DNA of 64,000 bases from Staphylococcus lloydii. Its GTDB lineage: Bacteria > Bacillota > Bacilli > Staphylococcales > Staphylococcaceae. The stretch lies in assembly GCF_015775975.1 (NCBI RefSeq), contig NZ_CP064056.1, forward strand, positions 186,001-250,000. The letters are read 5' to 3'. The notes under the pieces were generated by a model that had not been told where the DNA came from, searched no databases, and saw only the letters and a list, made by a program, of their open reading frames with translations. Made by a program: the position numbers and the translations under genes. Positions 27,076-35,744 of the stretch are shown here, piece after piece. Each line of letters begins with the position of its first letter. Positions within the stretch are counted from its first letter, which is position 1.

Positions 27076-27768
27076 TTGAATAAATATATAGAAAAATTTC
27101 AAGTGAATGACTATGTTATCACGGTTCAACTACCAAAAAGTTATTTTAAATGTAACAATCGATACTACCCATTATTATGCGTACAAGATGGTGATTATTT
27201 ATTTAAAGGTAGGAAAAAGGAAGTTATTTTTGTAGGTATTGAATCAAAAGATAGAGCCAATGATTTTACACCATGGCAAGCATCAATTGGTAGTGAATTA
27301 AATGGAGGTCAAGCCGATAAATATTTAACATGGCTAACCGAAAAATTAATTCCTTTATTAAGAGATAAATACAGAGTTTCGAATGATAATAATGATATAG
27401 GTATAGCAGGCGCTTCATTCGGGGCATTAGTTTCATTATATGCGCTATATACGATGCCACAAAAATTTGGAAGCTATATTTTAATTTCTCCTTCATTATG
27501 GTATCCACAATTTGTAGAGTTTATGCAGAACCATAACGCAATAAATAAAGAAGTCAGTGTTTATTGGTATGTTGGGTTGAAAGAAGGAATCAAACATACA
27601 TTGAGAATCAAAAAGATGGTGCCTCATAGTTTAGAAGGCGTAAAAATTTTAGAACAGAGTTTAAAAAATAACAATTCACGTTTCAAATTCCAAACCTCAA
27701 AAAGAGGTATTCATAGACATCGATTTTTCAAAAAATATTTTAACAAAGCTTTAAAATATATTTATTGA
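27076..27768 (+). CDS. Esterase-family hydrolase, probable siderophore (trilactone-type) esterase
   Basis: This 230-residue alpha/beta hydrolase belongs to the esterase-D/enterochelin esterase group. The nucleophile is Ser114 in IAGASFGALVSLYAL, the likely histidine is His213 in KRGIHRHRF, and YYPLLCVQDGDYLF and FVGIESKDRANDFTPW are typical of IroE/BesA-like proteins. It has no signal peptide, so it would act in the cytoplasm to open an imported ferric siderophore and release iron. The long open frame begins at 26857 inside the opposite gene; TTG at 27076, eight bases after GGAGGAG, is the true start. The Fur box at 26975 supports an iron role. Confidence 0.82.
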   Translation: MNKYIEKFQVNDYVITVQLPKSYFKCNNRYYPLLCVQDGDYLFKGRKKEVIFVGIESKDRANDFTPWQASIGSELNGGQADKYLTWLTEKLIPLLRDKYRVSNDNNDIGIAGASFGALVSLYALYTMPQKFGSYILISPSLWYPQFVEFMQNHNAINKEVSVYWYVGLKEGIKHTLRIKKMVPHSLEGVKILEQSLKNNNSRFKFQTSKRGIHRHRFFKKYFNKALKYIY

Positions 27769-27780
27769 GATATATTGAAA

Positions 27781-27827
27781 TACACCCTATAGACGAAGTG
27801 ATTTTAGTCTAAAGGGTGTATTTTTTT
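27781..27827. terminator. Terminator between convergent genes
   Basis: TACACCCT pairs with AGGGTGTA; AGACGAA.../...TTTTAGTCT extends the inner stem, and seven T follow on the plus strand. Confidence 0.8.
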
Positions 27828-27872
27828 GAGTTGGTTATTTATATGTTGTATCAATTATTTGAAGTTAATTCA

Positions 27873-29063
27873 CTAAATCTTTGTATCTTTACCTGAAATA
27901 AAACCAAATATTGAGACTAAAACTCCCACAAGAATCAACAATATTATTGAGAAATTCCAACTGCCAGTTTGTTGTGAAATAATTCCTAATAGTAATGGGC
28001 CTGAAGCGGCTAAAATATACCCTATAGATTGAGCCATACCCGATAAATCCGAAGACTTTTTAACGGTTGCTGTTTTTAAGACAAAAAACATCATGGCCAA
28101 ACTATATGTCGCGCCGGTACCTAAACCAATAAGCACTAGAAAGACGATAACCCAATTATTATTAATGAGTAAAACGCCGAGTAACCCAACAACTAAAAAT
28201 ATACCAGATGTTAGCGTTAAAAAGCTTTGTTTCTGCATTTTACTTGTAATAATAGGAATAATAAAGTTTATTGGTAACATTGCGAGCTGGAAAATAGTCA
28301 TGTACCAGCCAGCTTGATTGCCGTTAAAACCTTTCGTTTCTAAAATTTGTGGCAACCACGCGAAAAGACTGTATGGAATCAATGATTGTAATCCCATATA
28401 AAGCGTAATAGCCCAAGCGAATTTAGATTTCCAGACTGTAGTCGCAATTTCATTATTAATGTTACCAAAAGTAAGATTTTCTTTAACTTTTAATTGAGGA
28501 AATCTTAAGAAAAACGCTACTATTGCTAACACTGGAAATATAACCCACAGTTGCATGGCAAATTTCCAATCGAAAGTCCCTGAATTTGCTATTGATGAAG
28601 TCAGACCGGAAGACAGTGCGCTAATTAAATTCATTGTAATAGAGTATAGACCGACGACAAAACCTGTATTTTTTATAAACGTAGATTTAATCAAACTTGG
28701 TGTTAATACATTGCCTGCAGAAATGGCAATACCAACGACTAACGTACCAAGTATTAACACGGTACTATCGCCAAAAACCCTGAAAATTACGCCGAAAGAC
28801 AAGATAAACATGGAAATTAATAATGTTACTTCAATACCTAGCTTAGCAGCAATTTTAGGCACAAGTGGTGAGAATAAACCAAATGCAATTAACGGCAAAG
28901 TATTCATAAATCCAATTGCTGTATTGGACATCGCTAGATCACTTTTTATATGTGGAACTAATGGGCCTACAGAAGCTATCGGTGAGCGTAACGTCGCACC
29001 CACTAGTAATATAGCTATAAGCAACATATATATGTAATACGTTTTTTTAGTTTCTAAATTCAT
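27873..29063 (-). CDS. CynX/NimT-family MFS transporter
   Basis: This is a 396-residue, twelve-helix major facilitator of the cyanate/nitroimidazole transporter group. The N-terminal LLVGATLRSPIASVGPLVPHIKSDLAMSNTAIGFMNTLPLIAFG block is diagnostic for CynX/NimT members. The substrate is unknown, and no cyanase gene is nearby. It lies 65 bases downstream of an EamA permease on the same strand and may be cotranscribed with it. GGGAGGT precedes ATG 29063. Confidence 0.85.
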   Translation of the reverse strand: MNLETKKTYYIYMLLIAILLVGATLRSPIASVGPLVPHIKSDLAMSNTAIGFMNTLPLIAFGLFSPLVPKIAAKLGIEVTLLISMFILSFGVIFRVFGDSTVLILGTLVVGIAISAGNVLTPSLIKSTFIKNTGFVVGLYSITMNLISALSSGLTSSIANSGTFDWKFAMQLWVIFPVLAIVAFFLRFPQLKVKENLTFGNINNEIATTVWKSKFAWAITLYMGLQSLIPYSLFAWLPQILETKGFNGNQAGWYMTIFQLAMLPINFIIPIITSKMQKQSFLTLTSGIFLVVGLLGVLLINNNWVIVFLVLIGLGTGATYSLAMMFFVLKTATVKKSSDLSGMAQSIGYILAASGPLLLGIISQQTGSWNFSIILLILVGVLVSIFGFISGKDTKI

Positions 29064-29128
29064 TATGAATACCTCCCTTAAAATGAAAGATAATATTAAT
29101 TAGATAGCCTCAATTACCACAGACCTAA

Positions 29129-30037
29129 TTATGACGCTTTCTTCAATGATAATGTCAAAATTAAAATAATAATAAGCATAATGCCAACTAATTGAAGCGG
29201 TAAAAACGCTACTTTTAACCACAGTGCGCTTGCTACAATAGCCATTACAGGCTCGATTGTGCCATATAACGTCGTTTCTTTTGCTGTTAAATAAGTTAAG
29301 CTTTTAATAAAGAAAAAGAAGGCGATTGCCGTACCGCCAATAATGCCAAAAATCAAATATGCTGTAGTGGAAATAGTCAACGCTGAAAAATCAAAGTGCC
29401 ATATAGGTGCCTTGAAATTCATCAGGACACCTGAAATTAGCATTGCCCAACCGACGACTAAAATAGATTGAAATCTAGCTAATAATTGAGCGGCATAAAT
29501 TGTATAAAAAGTAAGTGCCAGTCCTGAAATAATGCCCCAAATGACACTGGGTGGTGCCACTAATAATTTACTGAAAGACCCATTGGTTAATAATAAAAAT
29601 GTACCAGATAATGTCAAAATAATAGCGATAAGATCGAATAGTTTAAATTTTTCTTTGCGACGAATGATATACCACAAGATAATATAAACAGGCGCTATAT
29701 ATTGCAATAATGTTGCTACGGCAGCATTACCGTAATTTATAGAAGCCATATAAGCATATTGCACAAGCAACATCCCAAAAATCGAAAAGATAACAAGTTG
29801 AAAAATAGTATGAACATGAGTGAAAATACTAAATATCGATTTATGACGGTTCATTATTTTAAATAAGACTAAAAGTACAATACCACTGATGAGAAGTCTT
29901 GCTGTAACATACCAATTAATATCGATATGCCTTTGTTGAAATAGAAAGTCTGAAACTGTGCCACCCAAGCCCCAGAGTGAGGCGCCGACCACAGCTAATA
30001 TGATGCCTTGTAAACGTTGGTTTATGTTGTTAGTCAT
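29129..30037 (-). CDS. EamA/DMT-family transporter
   Basis: The 302-residue protein has ten membrane segments in two EamA repeats (VGASLWGLGGTVSDFLFQQ near 17-35; second repeat near FYTIYAAQLLARFQ and AKETTLYGTIEPVMAIVASALW). It probably exports a metabolite or amino acid. The divergent AraC-type gene at 30141 is a likely regulator, and the CynX-type gene follows 65 bases after it. AAGGTG precedes ATG 30037. Confidence 0.85.
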   Translation of the reverse strand: MTNNINQRLQGIILAVVGASLWGLGGTVSDFLFQQRHIDINWYVTARLLISGIVLLVLFKIMNRHKSIFSIFTHVHTIFQLVIFSIFGMLLVQYAYMASINYGNAAVATLLQYIAPVYIILWYIIRRKEKFKLFDLIAIILTLSGTFLLLTNGSFSKLLVAPPSVIWGIISGLALTFYTIYAAQLLARFQSILVVGWAMLISGVLMNFKAPIWHFDFSALTISTTAYLIFGIIGGTAIAFFFFIKSLTYLTAKETTLYGTIEPVMAIVASALWLKVAFLPLQLVGIMLIIILILTLSLKKAS

Positions 30038-30140
30038 GTTATCACCTTGAAATGTTAAGATATTGAAATTATATCGCGACCAAAACTGCTATAATATATA
30101 AAAATAGTTTAAAAATATCAAAATATAGAGGTGTTGCATA

Positions 30141-31031
30141 ATGTATAACGAAATTATTGTAGATGAGACAAATCAAGAACTTATACAATATCCAGATAAA
30201 CAATGGAAACACTTCATTTTACATACTGTACTTAATAAAACACTTTTTGGGTACATCCCGTTGCATTGGCATCATGCGTTACAGTTCATGTATGTCATTC
30301 ATGGAGGCGTAAATGTAGTCATTGCAGATAAAGCTATAACAATTAATCAAGGTGATGGTATTTTTATTAATTCAAATGTGGTACATGAAATTAATGAGTG
30401 TGTTGTTAATACAGAATATTATTGCTGGAATATCGAGTTACCTGAAGTAAGTCATAATATGGAATTTGATTACGTTATGTCCATTACAAATTTTGCAGCG
30501 AAGTTGCCTTATATCTATTTATCTTCAGATGACAAGGAAGGGTTAAAATTACTTGAAATAATTAATGAAGCAGGTCAAATTTATGAACGAAAACCTACTT
30601 ACTTTAAATTAGATATTACGATTAGGTATTATGAGGCACTTAAATGGCTAATGAGTGCATTGCAACAAAAGCATGATTATATCGAATACTATTTTGATAA
30701 GCGCGTAAAATTGTTAATAGAATATCTACATAATTATGCGCATACGAAAATAACTTTGAAAACGCTGAGTCATTTAGTTCATATGAGCGAGTCAGAAACG
30801 ATTAAATTATTTAAGCAACATGTGAATCAAACACCATTTCAATATTTAATGAATGTTAGGTTAGAGCGAAGCATTAGCATGTTATACGGCCAACAAACAT
30901 ATACGGTAACCGAGATTGCAATGGCTTGCGGTTTTTCAACAACAAGTTATTTTATACAAATTTTTAAAAATAAATACGGTATGACACCAAAACAAATGCA
31001 AAAAAATGCAAATGCTCAAAGCGAAAATTGA
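30141..31031 (+). CDS. AraC-family transcriptional regulator with cupin domain
   Basis: The 296-residue protein has an N-terminal cupin sensor domain (IPLHWHHALQFMYVIHGGVNVVI, residues about 40-62; the His pair is typical) and a C-terminal double helix-turn-helix. The second HTH is clear: YTVTEIAMACGFSTTSYFIQIFKNKYGMTPKQMQK. It is divergent from the EamA/CynX pair and is the likely activator. The cupin type suggests a small sugar-like or metabolite ligand. GAGGTG precedes ATG 30141. Confidence 0.88.
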   Translation: MYNEIIVDETNQELIQYPDKQWKHFILHTVLNKTLFGYIPLHWHHALQFMYVIHGGVNVVIADKAITINQGDGIFINSNVVHEINECVVNTEYYCWNIELPEVSHNMEFDYVMSITNFAAKLPYIYLSSDDKEGLKLLEIINEAGQIYERKPTYFKLDITIRYYEALKWLMSALQQKHDYIEYYFDKRVKLLIEYLHNYAHTKITLKTLSHLVHMSESETIKLFKQHVNQTPFQYLMNVRLERSISMLYGQQTYTVTEIAMACGFSTTSYFIQIFKNKYGMTPKQMQKNANAQSEN

Positions 31032-31377
31032 GTTAATATTTTCTAAAAATAAAAGACATTAATTAAACGTCTAAGACTGCGTGGCGTCTAATTAATGCCA
31101 TCTTCTCGCTATATCCTTTTACGACACTAACATTTCCTTTGTGTGCAGATTATTCATAACTGGTTAATTTTCTGTTGATTTTATCAGGTAACTGCTCAAG
31201 GTTGTATTTATATATGTAAATAGCACAGTTATGAAAAATTGATGTATATTGCCAATCTGGGATTAGAAGTTCCATTACAGTGGGTATATTAGAAAGTAAA
31301 GGTTTTAATAATATTGTGCACACCATAGAGGGTTATGCAAACAAACCACAATTAATAACATAAAGGGTGTGAGGAAA
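31032..31377. other. 346-bp intergenic region with an imperfect long hairpin
   Basis: It contains an imperfect 16-17 bp inverted repeat at 31065-31099 (GACATTAATTAAACGTC against GGCGTCTAATTAATGCC). In the plus direction no T run follows; in the minus direction TTTTATTTTT follows, so it reads as a terminator with no obvious minus-strand gene to serve. AraC may use it as a weak terminator. I see no small coding gene in the remainder. Confidence 0.45.
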
Positions 31378-32571
31378 ATGAAACAACATTATAAAATTGT
31401 TATCGTTGGCGGAGGAACAGCAGGCATCACCGTTGCCGCAAGACTACTTAGACAGCAGCATAATTTAAAAGGTGACATCGCGATTGTTGAACCGTCAAAC
31501 ACGCACTATTATCAACCGCTATGGACTTTAGTAGGTGCGGGTGCATCCAAACTGAAAAGTTCTAAGAAGCATATGAGTAGTGTGATTCCTAAAGGGGCAC
31601 ATTGGATTAAACAAAGTGTAGCAAGCTTTAATCCAGAAAATAATAAAATCATATTAAGTAATGAGGCAACGATTGATTATGATTATTTAGTTGTTTGCCC
31701 AGGATTGCAAATTAATTGGTCACAAATTAAAGGATTACAAGAAAATATAGGGAAGAATGGCGTTTGTTCGAACTATTCTCCAGAATACGTTACGGAGACA
31801 TGGCGTCAGATCTCTAACTTCAAAGGTGGAAATGCCATCTTTACGCATCCTAATACGCCAATAAAATGTGGCGGAGCACCAATGAAAATTATGTATTTAG
31901 CAGAAGATTATTTTAGCAAACATAACATGCGCTCAACTGCTAAAATCAGCTATGAAACACCTAAAGATGTAATGTTTGATGTGCCAAAATATGATAAAGA
32001 ATTACGTAGAATTGCTCAAGAAAGAGATATAGAAGTAAATTATTATTATAATTTAATCGAAATTGATGGTGACAAAAAAATAGCTGTTTTCGAACACATT
32101 GAAACAGGAGTTAAAAAGACATTAGATTATGAAATGCTGCATGTTACACCGCCTATGGGGCCATTAGATTTTGTTAAAGAAAGTGAACTTACAGATAATG
32201 ACGGTTGGGTTGATATTAATCCAACGACACTACAACATACGAGCTACTCCAATGTATTTGCACTAGGTGACGCTTCGAACGCACCAACGTCCAAAACAGG
32301 CGCAGCTATTCGTAAACAGGCACCAGTCGTCGTTAACAATTTATTGCAAGCGATGAATGGCGAAATATTATTAAATCATTACAACGGTTATACTTCATGT
32401 CCACTTGTTACTGGATATAATAAACTAATCTTGGCAGAGTTCGATTATAATAAAAAACCTACAGAAACAATGCCATTCAACCAATCAAAAGAACGTTGGA
32501 GTATGTATATATTTAAAAAAGATTTATTACCAAAAATGTACTGGCATGGCATGTTAAAAGGTTTAATGTAG
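31378..32571 (+). CDS. Sulfide:quinone oxidoreductase-like FAD flavoprotein
   Basis: The 397-residue flavoprotein should oxidise sulfide and pass electrons to menaquinone at the inner membrane face. The FAD motif is at the start (YKIVIVGGGTAGITVAARLLR). Cysteines expected for an SQR active site are in VVCPGLQINW and PIKCGGAPMKIMYL, with a further one in CSNYSPE; ALGDASNAPTSKTGAAIRKQAP binds the flavin. It is not in a cst operon here. A GTG at 31369 is in frame but too close to the AAAGGG ribosome site, so ATG 31378 is chosen. A general NADH-type flavoprotein is the alternative, but the cysteines favour SQR. Confidence 0.82.
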   Translation: MKQHYKIVIVGGGTAGITVAARLLRQQHNLKGDIAIVEPSNTHYYQPLWTLVGAGASKLKSSKKHMSSVIPKGAHWIKQSVASFNPENNKIILSNEATIDYDYLVVCPGLQINWSQIKGLQENIGKNGVCSNYSPEYVTETWRQISNFKGGNAIFTHPNTPIKCGGAPMKIMYLAEDYFSKHNMRSTAKISYETPKDVMFDVPKYDKELRRIAQERDIEVNYYYNLIEIDGDKKIAVFEHIETGVKKTLDYEMLHVTPPMGPLDFVKESELTDNDGWVDINPTTLQHTSYSNVFALGDASNAPTSKTGAAIRKQAPVVVNNLLQAMNGEILLNHYNGYTSCPLVTGYNKLILAEFDYNKKPTETMPFNQSKERWSMYIFKKDLLPKMYWHGMLKGLM

Positions 32572-32575
32572 TAAA

Positions 32576-32616
32576 AGAGACAGGCCAACACTAAACATGT
32601 TGGGTCTGTTTTTTTG
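32576..32616 (+). terminator. Rho-independent terminator after the SQR-like gene
   Basis: ACAGGCCAACA pairs with TGTTGGGTCTGT (one mismatch region) and is followed by seven T. Confidence 0.8.
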
Positions 32617-32828
32617 TGTAAATTTTTAATTATAGAATTATTTTTAAACAATTAATTTTCCATATTTATGTCGAGATTGTTCCTTAGCGAAAACCATCAT
32701 ATGATGAAAGAAAATCTGAGTTATTTAATATAATCACTTATTCATTAAATTAGTGTAATAATATAACTGTTGATTTAAACATAAAATAAATTTACAATAG
32801 AAAGTAAGTCTTATATTTTTTTATAGCC

Positions 32829-32848
32829 AAATAACAACGTTGTTATTT
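32829..32848. promoter_or_regulatory. Palindromic LacI-type operator before the TRAP operon
   Basis: AAATAACAACGTTGTTATTT is a perfect 20-bp palindrome with a central CG. It lies just after the TATATT -10 candidate, where a bound repressor would block transcription. Much of it is repeated in front of the GH31 gene. Confidence 0.7.
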
Positions 32849-32908
32849 TGTAAGCAATTTAATTTTTTGTATTTATCTATCTATGCAAACCAAATGGAGG
32901 GGGATTAT

Positions 32909-33943
32909 ATGTCAAAATTTTTAAAGTTAATTGTAAGCGCATTCATAATTTTGGGAATGATTAGTTTTGCACTTAACTCACAGATTGATGCTCAAGAAAA
33001 GAAAAAGGAAATTGTCTTAGCTCATAATCAACCAACGGAGCATCCTGTCCATAAGTCGCTTGAAATCTTCAAAAAGGAATTAGAAAAGAAATCTCATGGC
33101 CAAATAAAAGTGAAAATATATCCTAATGGTCAATTAGGCAGTGAACGTGAAGCAATTGAAATGACTCAAACAAATGCTATACAGATGACAAAGGTTTCTG
33201 CAGGTGCACTCGAAAGTTTTTCACCTTCGTATTCTCTATTCAACGCACCATATTTATTTAATTCACAAGACAACTATCGTCATTTAATGAAAGATAAAAA
33301 AGTTCAAAATGAATTTTTCCATAGTACTTTGGACAATGGATTTTTAGGTATTACATATTACGATGCCGGAGCTCGTAATATTTATACCAAAAACAAAGCT
33401 ATCAAAAATAGTAAGGATTTAAAGGGAGTTAAAACACGCGTTCAGCCAAGTAAAACGAGTGTTAAGCTAATTAAATCATTAGGCGGTACGCCAACACCGA
33501 TGGATTTCGGAGAAGTATACACTGCTATGCAGTCAGGCGTTATAGATGCTGCTGAAAACAATGAAACGGCACTCACAACGAATAATCATGGTGAAATAGC
33601 CAAAAACTATTCTTATACAGAGCATGCTTACGTTCCTGATATCTTAATTATGAACAAGGATACTTACAATGATCTTACTAAACAACAGCAAAAATGGATT
33701 GCTGAAGCAGCAGCAGATTCAACTAAAAAACATGAAGTATTATGGGACAAAGAAGTTAAACACGCGAAGAAAGTAGCTAAAAAGGATATGGGTGTGAAAT
33801 TCTATAAAGTAGATAAATCATCGTTCAAAAAAGCGTCCAAACCTTTACGCAAAGAGTTTGCTACAGATCCAAAAACTAAAAAATATTATGACTTAATTCA
33901 AAGGGAGGAAAAGAAATATGAAGAAAGTAAAACAAAGCATTGA
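32909..33943 (+). CDS. dctP: TRAP transporter substrate-binding protein
   Basis: This extracytoplasmic binding protein of about 344 residues has a Sec-type N-terminal signal/anchor (SKFLKLIVSAFIILGMISFAL) and the DctP fold: EIVLAHNQPTEHPVHKSLEIF, GGTPTPMDFGEVYTAMQSGVIDAAENN. The conserved carboxylate-binding arginine is seen in LKGVKTRVQPS, so the ligand is probably an organic acid or acidic sugar. ATG 32909 follows GGAGGGGG; the longer open frame upstream runs through the operator and is not used. Its end overlaps dctQ by 26 bases. TRAP systems are, to my knowledge, uncommon in staphylococci. Confidence 0.9.
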   Translation: MSKFLKLIVSAFIILGMISFALNSQIDAQEKKKEIVLAHNQPTEHPVHKSLEIFKKELEKKSHGQIKVKIYPNGQLGSEREAIEMTQTNAIQMTKVSAGALESFSPSYSLFNAPYLFNSQDNYRHLMKDKKVQNEFFHSTLDNGFLGITYYDAGARNIYTKNKAIKNSKDLKGVKTRVQPSKTSVKLIKSLGGTPTPMDFGEVYTAMQSGVIDAAENNETALTTNNHGEIAKNYSYTEHAYVPDILIMNKDTYNDLTKQQQKWIAEAAADSTKKHEVLWDKEVKHAKKVAKKDMGVKFYKVDKSSFKKASKPLRKEFATDPKTKKYYDLIQREEKKYEESKTKH

Positions 33944-34412
33944 TAAACTATTGCTTACATTAGCTGGCATAGCATTATTTGTAATGGTTTTGTTGTCTAT
34001 TTATCAAGTGGTCTCCCGTTTTATTTTTAATACGCCAAGTACAGTCAGTGAAGAAATTGTACGATTTCTTTTGATTTGGTTTGCACTACTCAGTGCTAGC
34101 TATGTTTTCGGTGTTAAAAAACATATTGCCATTTTATTTTTTAGAGAAATTTTACCTAAAAAAGTGCAGTTAATAATGGAAAAAGTTACCGATGTTTTAA
34201 TCATTATTATTGCGCTTGTATTGATGATTTATGGTGGATACGAAGTAGTGAAACTGACATGGACACAATTCGCACCATCTACTGGTTTATCGATGGCAAG
34301 TATGTATGGCGCACTTCCAGTATCTGGAATATTTATTATTTTTTATTCTATCTACAACTTATTGGATAAAAGTGAATTAGATAATATGGATGATGGGGGG
34401 CATACATCATGA
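33918..34412 (+). CDS. dctQ: TRAP transporter small permease subunit
   Basis: The 164-residue protein has four membrane segments. VVSRFIFNTPSTVSEEIVRFLLIWFALLSASYVFG (about residues 27-61) is characteristic of DctQ, including the EE and LIW motif. It pairs with DctM to form the sodium-driven secondary transporter that takes substrate from DctP. It overlaps dctP at its start and dctM at its end (ATGA-type overlap near 34409), so the three are translationally coupled. Confidence 0.9.
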   Translation: MKKVKQSIDKLLLTLAGIALFVMVLLSIYQVVSRFIFNTPSTVSEEIVRFLLIWFALLSASYVFGVKKHIAILFFREILPKKVQLIMEKVTDVLIIIIALVLMIYGGYEVVKLTWTQFAPSTGLSMASMYGALPVSGIFIIFYSIYNLLDKSELDNMDDGGHTS

Positions 34413-35704
34413 CGTTAGTGGCAGGGTTAGTACTATTTATTAGTTTCTTTGTATTCTTGTTCTACGGATTGCCGATAGCTATTTCTATAATTTTAAGCTC
34501 TATAATTACGTTACTATTGATTTTGCCTTTTGATGTAACAATTGCAACTGCAGCACAACGTATGGTTACAGGGATAGACGATTTCACGATGTTAGCTATA
34601 CCATTGTTTGTACTAGCTGGCATCATTATGAATAATGGTGGTATTGCATTTAGATTAGTTAACTTTGCGAAAGTATTAGTGGGACGATTGCCTGGTTCAT
34701 TGGCTCATACAAACACTGTAGGAAACATGTTATTTGGTTCAATATCTGGTTCTAGTGTTGCCGCTGCGGCAGCAATGGGGCGTATAATGGGACCTATGGA
34801 AAAGGCTCAAGGTTATAAAAAAGAATATTCTGCAGCTGCCAATATCGCTTCTGCACCGTCAGGTTTATTAATACCGCCAAGTTCTTTACTAATAGTATAT
34901 TCTCTAGTGAGTGGTGGAACATCTATAGCGGCACTATTTATTGCAGGATATATCCCAGGGATTTTATGGGGAGTTTGTTGTATGATTGTTGCGTTTTTTA
35001 TGGCGAAAAAACATGGCTATAAAGGATCTGAAAAGATTTCATGGAAAGATAAACTATTTTTATTTTTAGATGCTATTCCTAGCTTGTTATTAATAGTTAT
35101 TGTAATAGGTGGTATTGTAGTTGGCGTGTTTACAGCAACAGAAGGAGCAGCAGTAGCGGTATTATATGCAACGGTATTGTCGCTCATTTATAAAAGTTTA
35201 AAAATCAAAAATATTCCAAGTATAATTAAAGAAACCGCAGAAATTACAGGAATGATTTTATTTTTAATTACTGCTTCTGCATTATTTTCACTTGTTATGA
35301 GTTATACAGGATTACCCGAAGCGATATCTAAAAGTATTATTTCGTTAACTGATAATCCTATTCTTTTATTATTATTAATGAATGTGATTTTATTGATTAT
35401 TGGTACATTTATGGATATTACACCAGCAGTATTAATCTTTACTCCCATCTTTTTACCAATATCAGAAGCTATCGGTTTAGATCCTATTCACTTTGGGATT
35501 ATTATTGCCTTTAACTTATGTATAGGTAATATCACACCACCAGTTGGTAGTGCATTATTTGTTGGTGCTAGTGTTGGTGGAGTCAGGGTAGAGTCCGTAT
35601 TTAAATATTTATTACCTTATTTCGCTATACTTATCATATTATTACTTGTTATTACTTTTATACCGCAATTATCACTATTCTTACCAAAATTACTAGGATT
35701 ATAA
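34409..35704 (+). CDS. dctM: TRAP transporter large permease subunit
   Basis: The 431-residue protein has about twelve hydrophobic segments and is the transport subunit. Family motifs include FLFYGLPIAISIIL, FTMLAIPLFVLAGIIMNNGG, GSISGSSVAAAAAMGRIMGPMEKAQGY and FNLCIGNITPPVGSALFVG. It is the last gene of dctPQM, ends just before a bidirectional terminator, and is convergent with the GH31 gene. Confidence 0.93.
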   Translation: MTLVAGLVLFISFFVFLFYGLPIAISIILSSIITLLLILPFDVTIATAAQRMVTGIDDFTMLAIPLFVLAGIIMNNGGIAFRLVNFAKVLVGRLPGSLAHTNTVGNMLFGSISGSSVAAAAAMGRIMGPMEKAQGYKKEYSAAANIASAPSGLLIPPSSLLIVYSLVSGGTSIAALFIAGYIPGILWGVCCMIVAFFMAKKHGYKGSEKISWKDKLFLFLDAIPSLLLIVIVIGGIVVGVFTATEGAAVAVLYATVLSLIYKSLKIKNIPSIIKETAEITGMILFLITASALFSLVMSYTGLPEAISKSIISLTDNPILLLLLMNVILLIIGTFMDITPAVLIFTPIFLPISEAIGLDPIHFGIIIAFNLCIGNITPPVGSALFVGASVGGVRVESVFKYLLPYFAILIILLLVITFIPQLSLFLPKLLGL

Positions 35705-35705
35705 T

Positions 35706-35744
35706 AAAAATGGTCAGTCTCACAATTGAGACTGACCATTTTTT
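35706..35744. terminator. Bidirectional terminator between dctM and GH31
   Basis: AAAAATGGTCAGTCTCA pairs perfectly with TGAGACTGACCATTTTT. It starts right after the dctM stop and reaches the GH31 stop codon on the other strand. Confidence 0.95.

Larger units (their letters stand above)
32572..32908. other. 337-bp intergenic region with TRAP operon control elements
   Basis: After the SQR terminator it holds a candidate promoter (TTTACA then TATATT, short 15-base spacer) and, just downstream, a 20-bp palindromic operator at 32829-32848. No other gene is seen. Confidence 0.45.
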
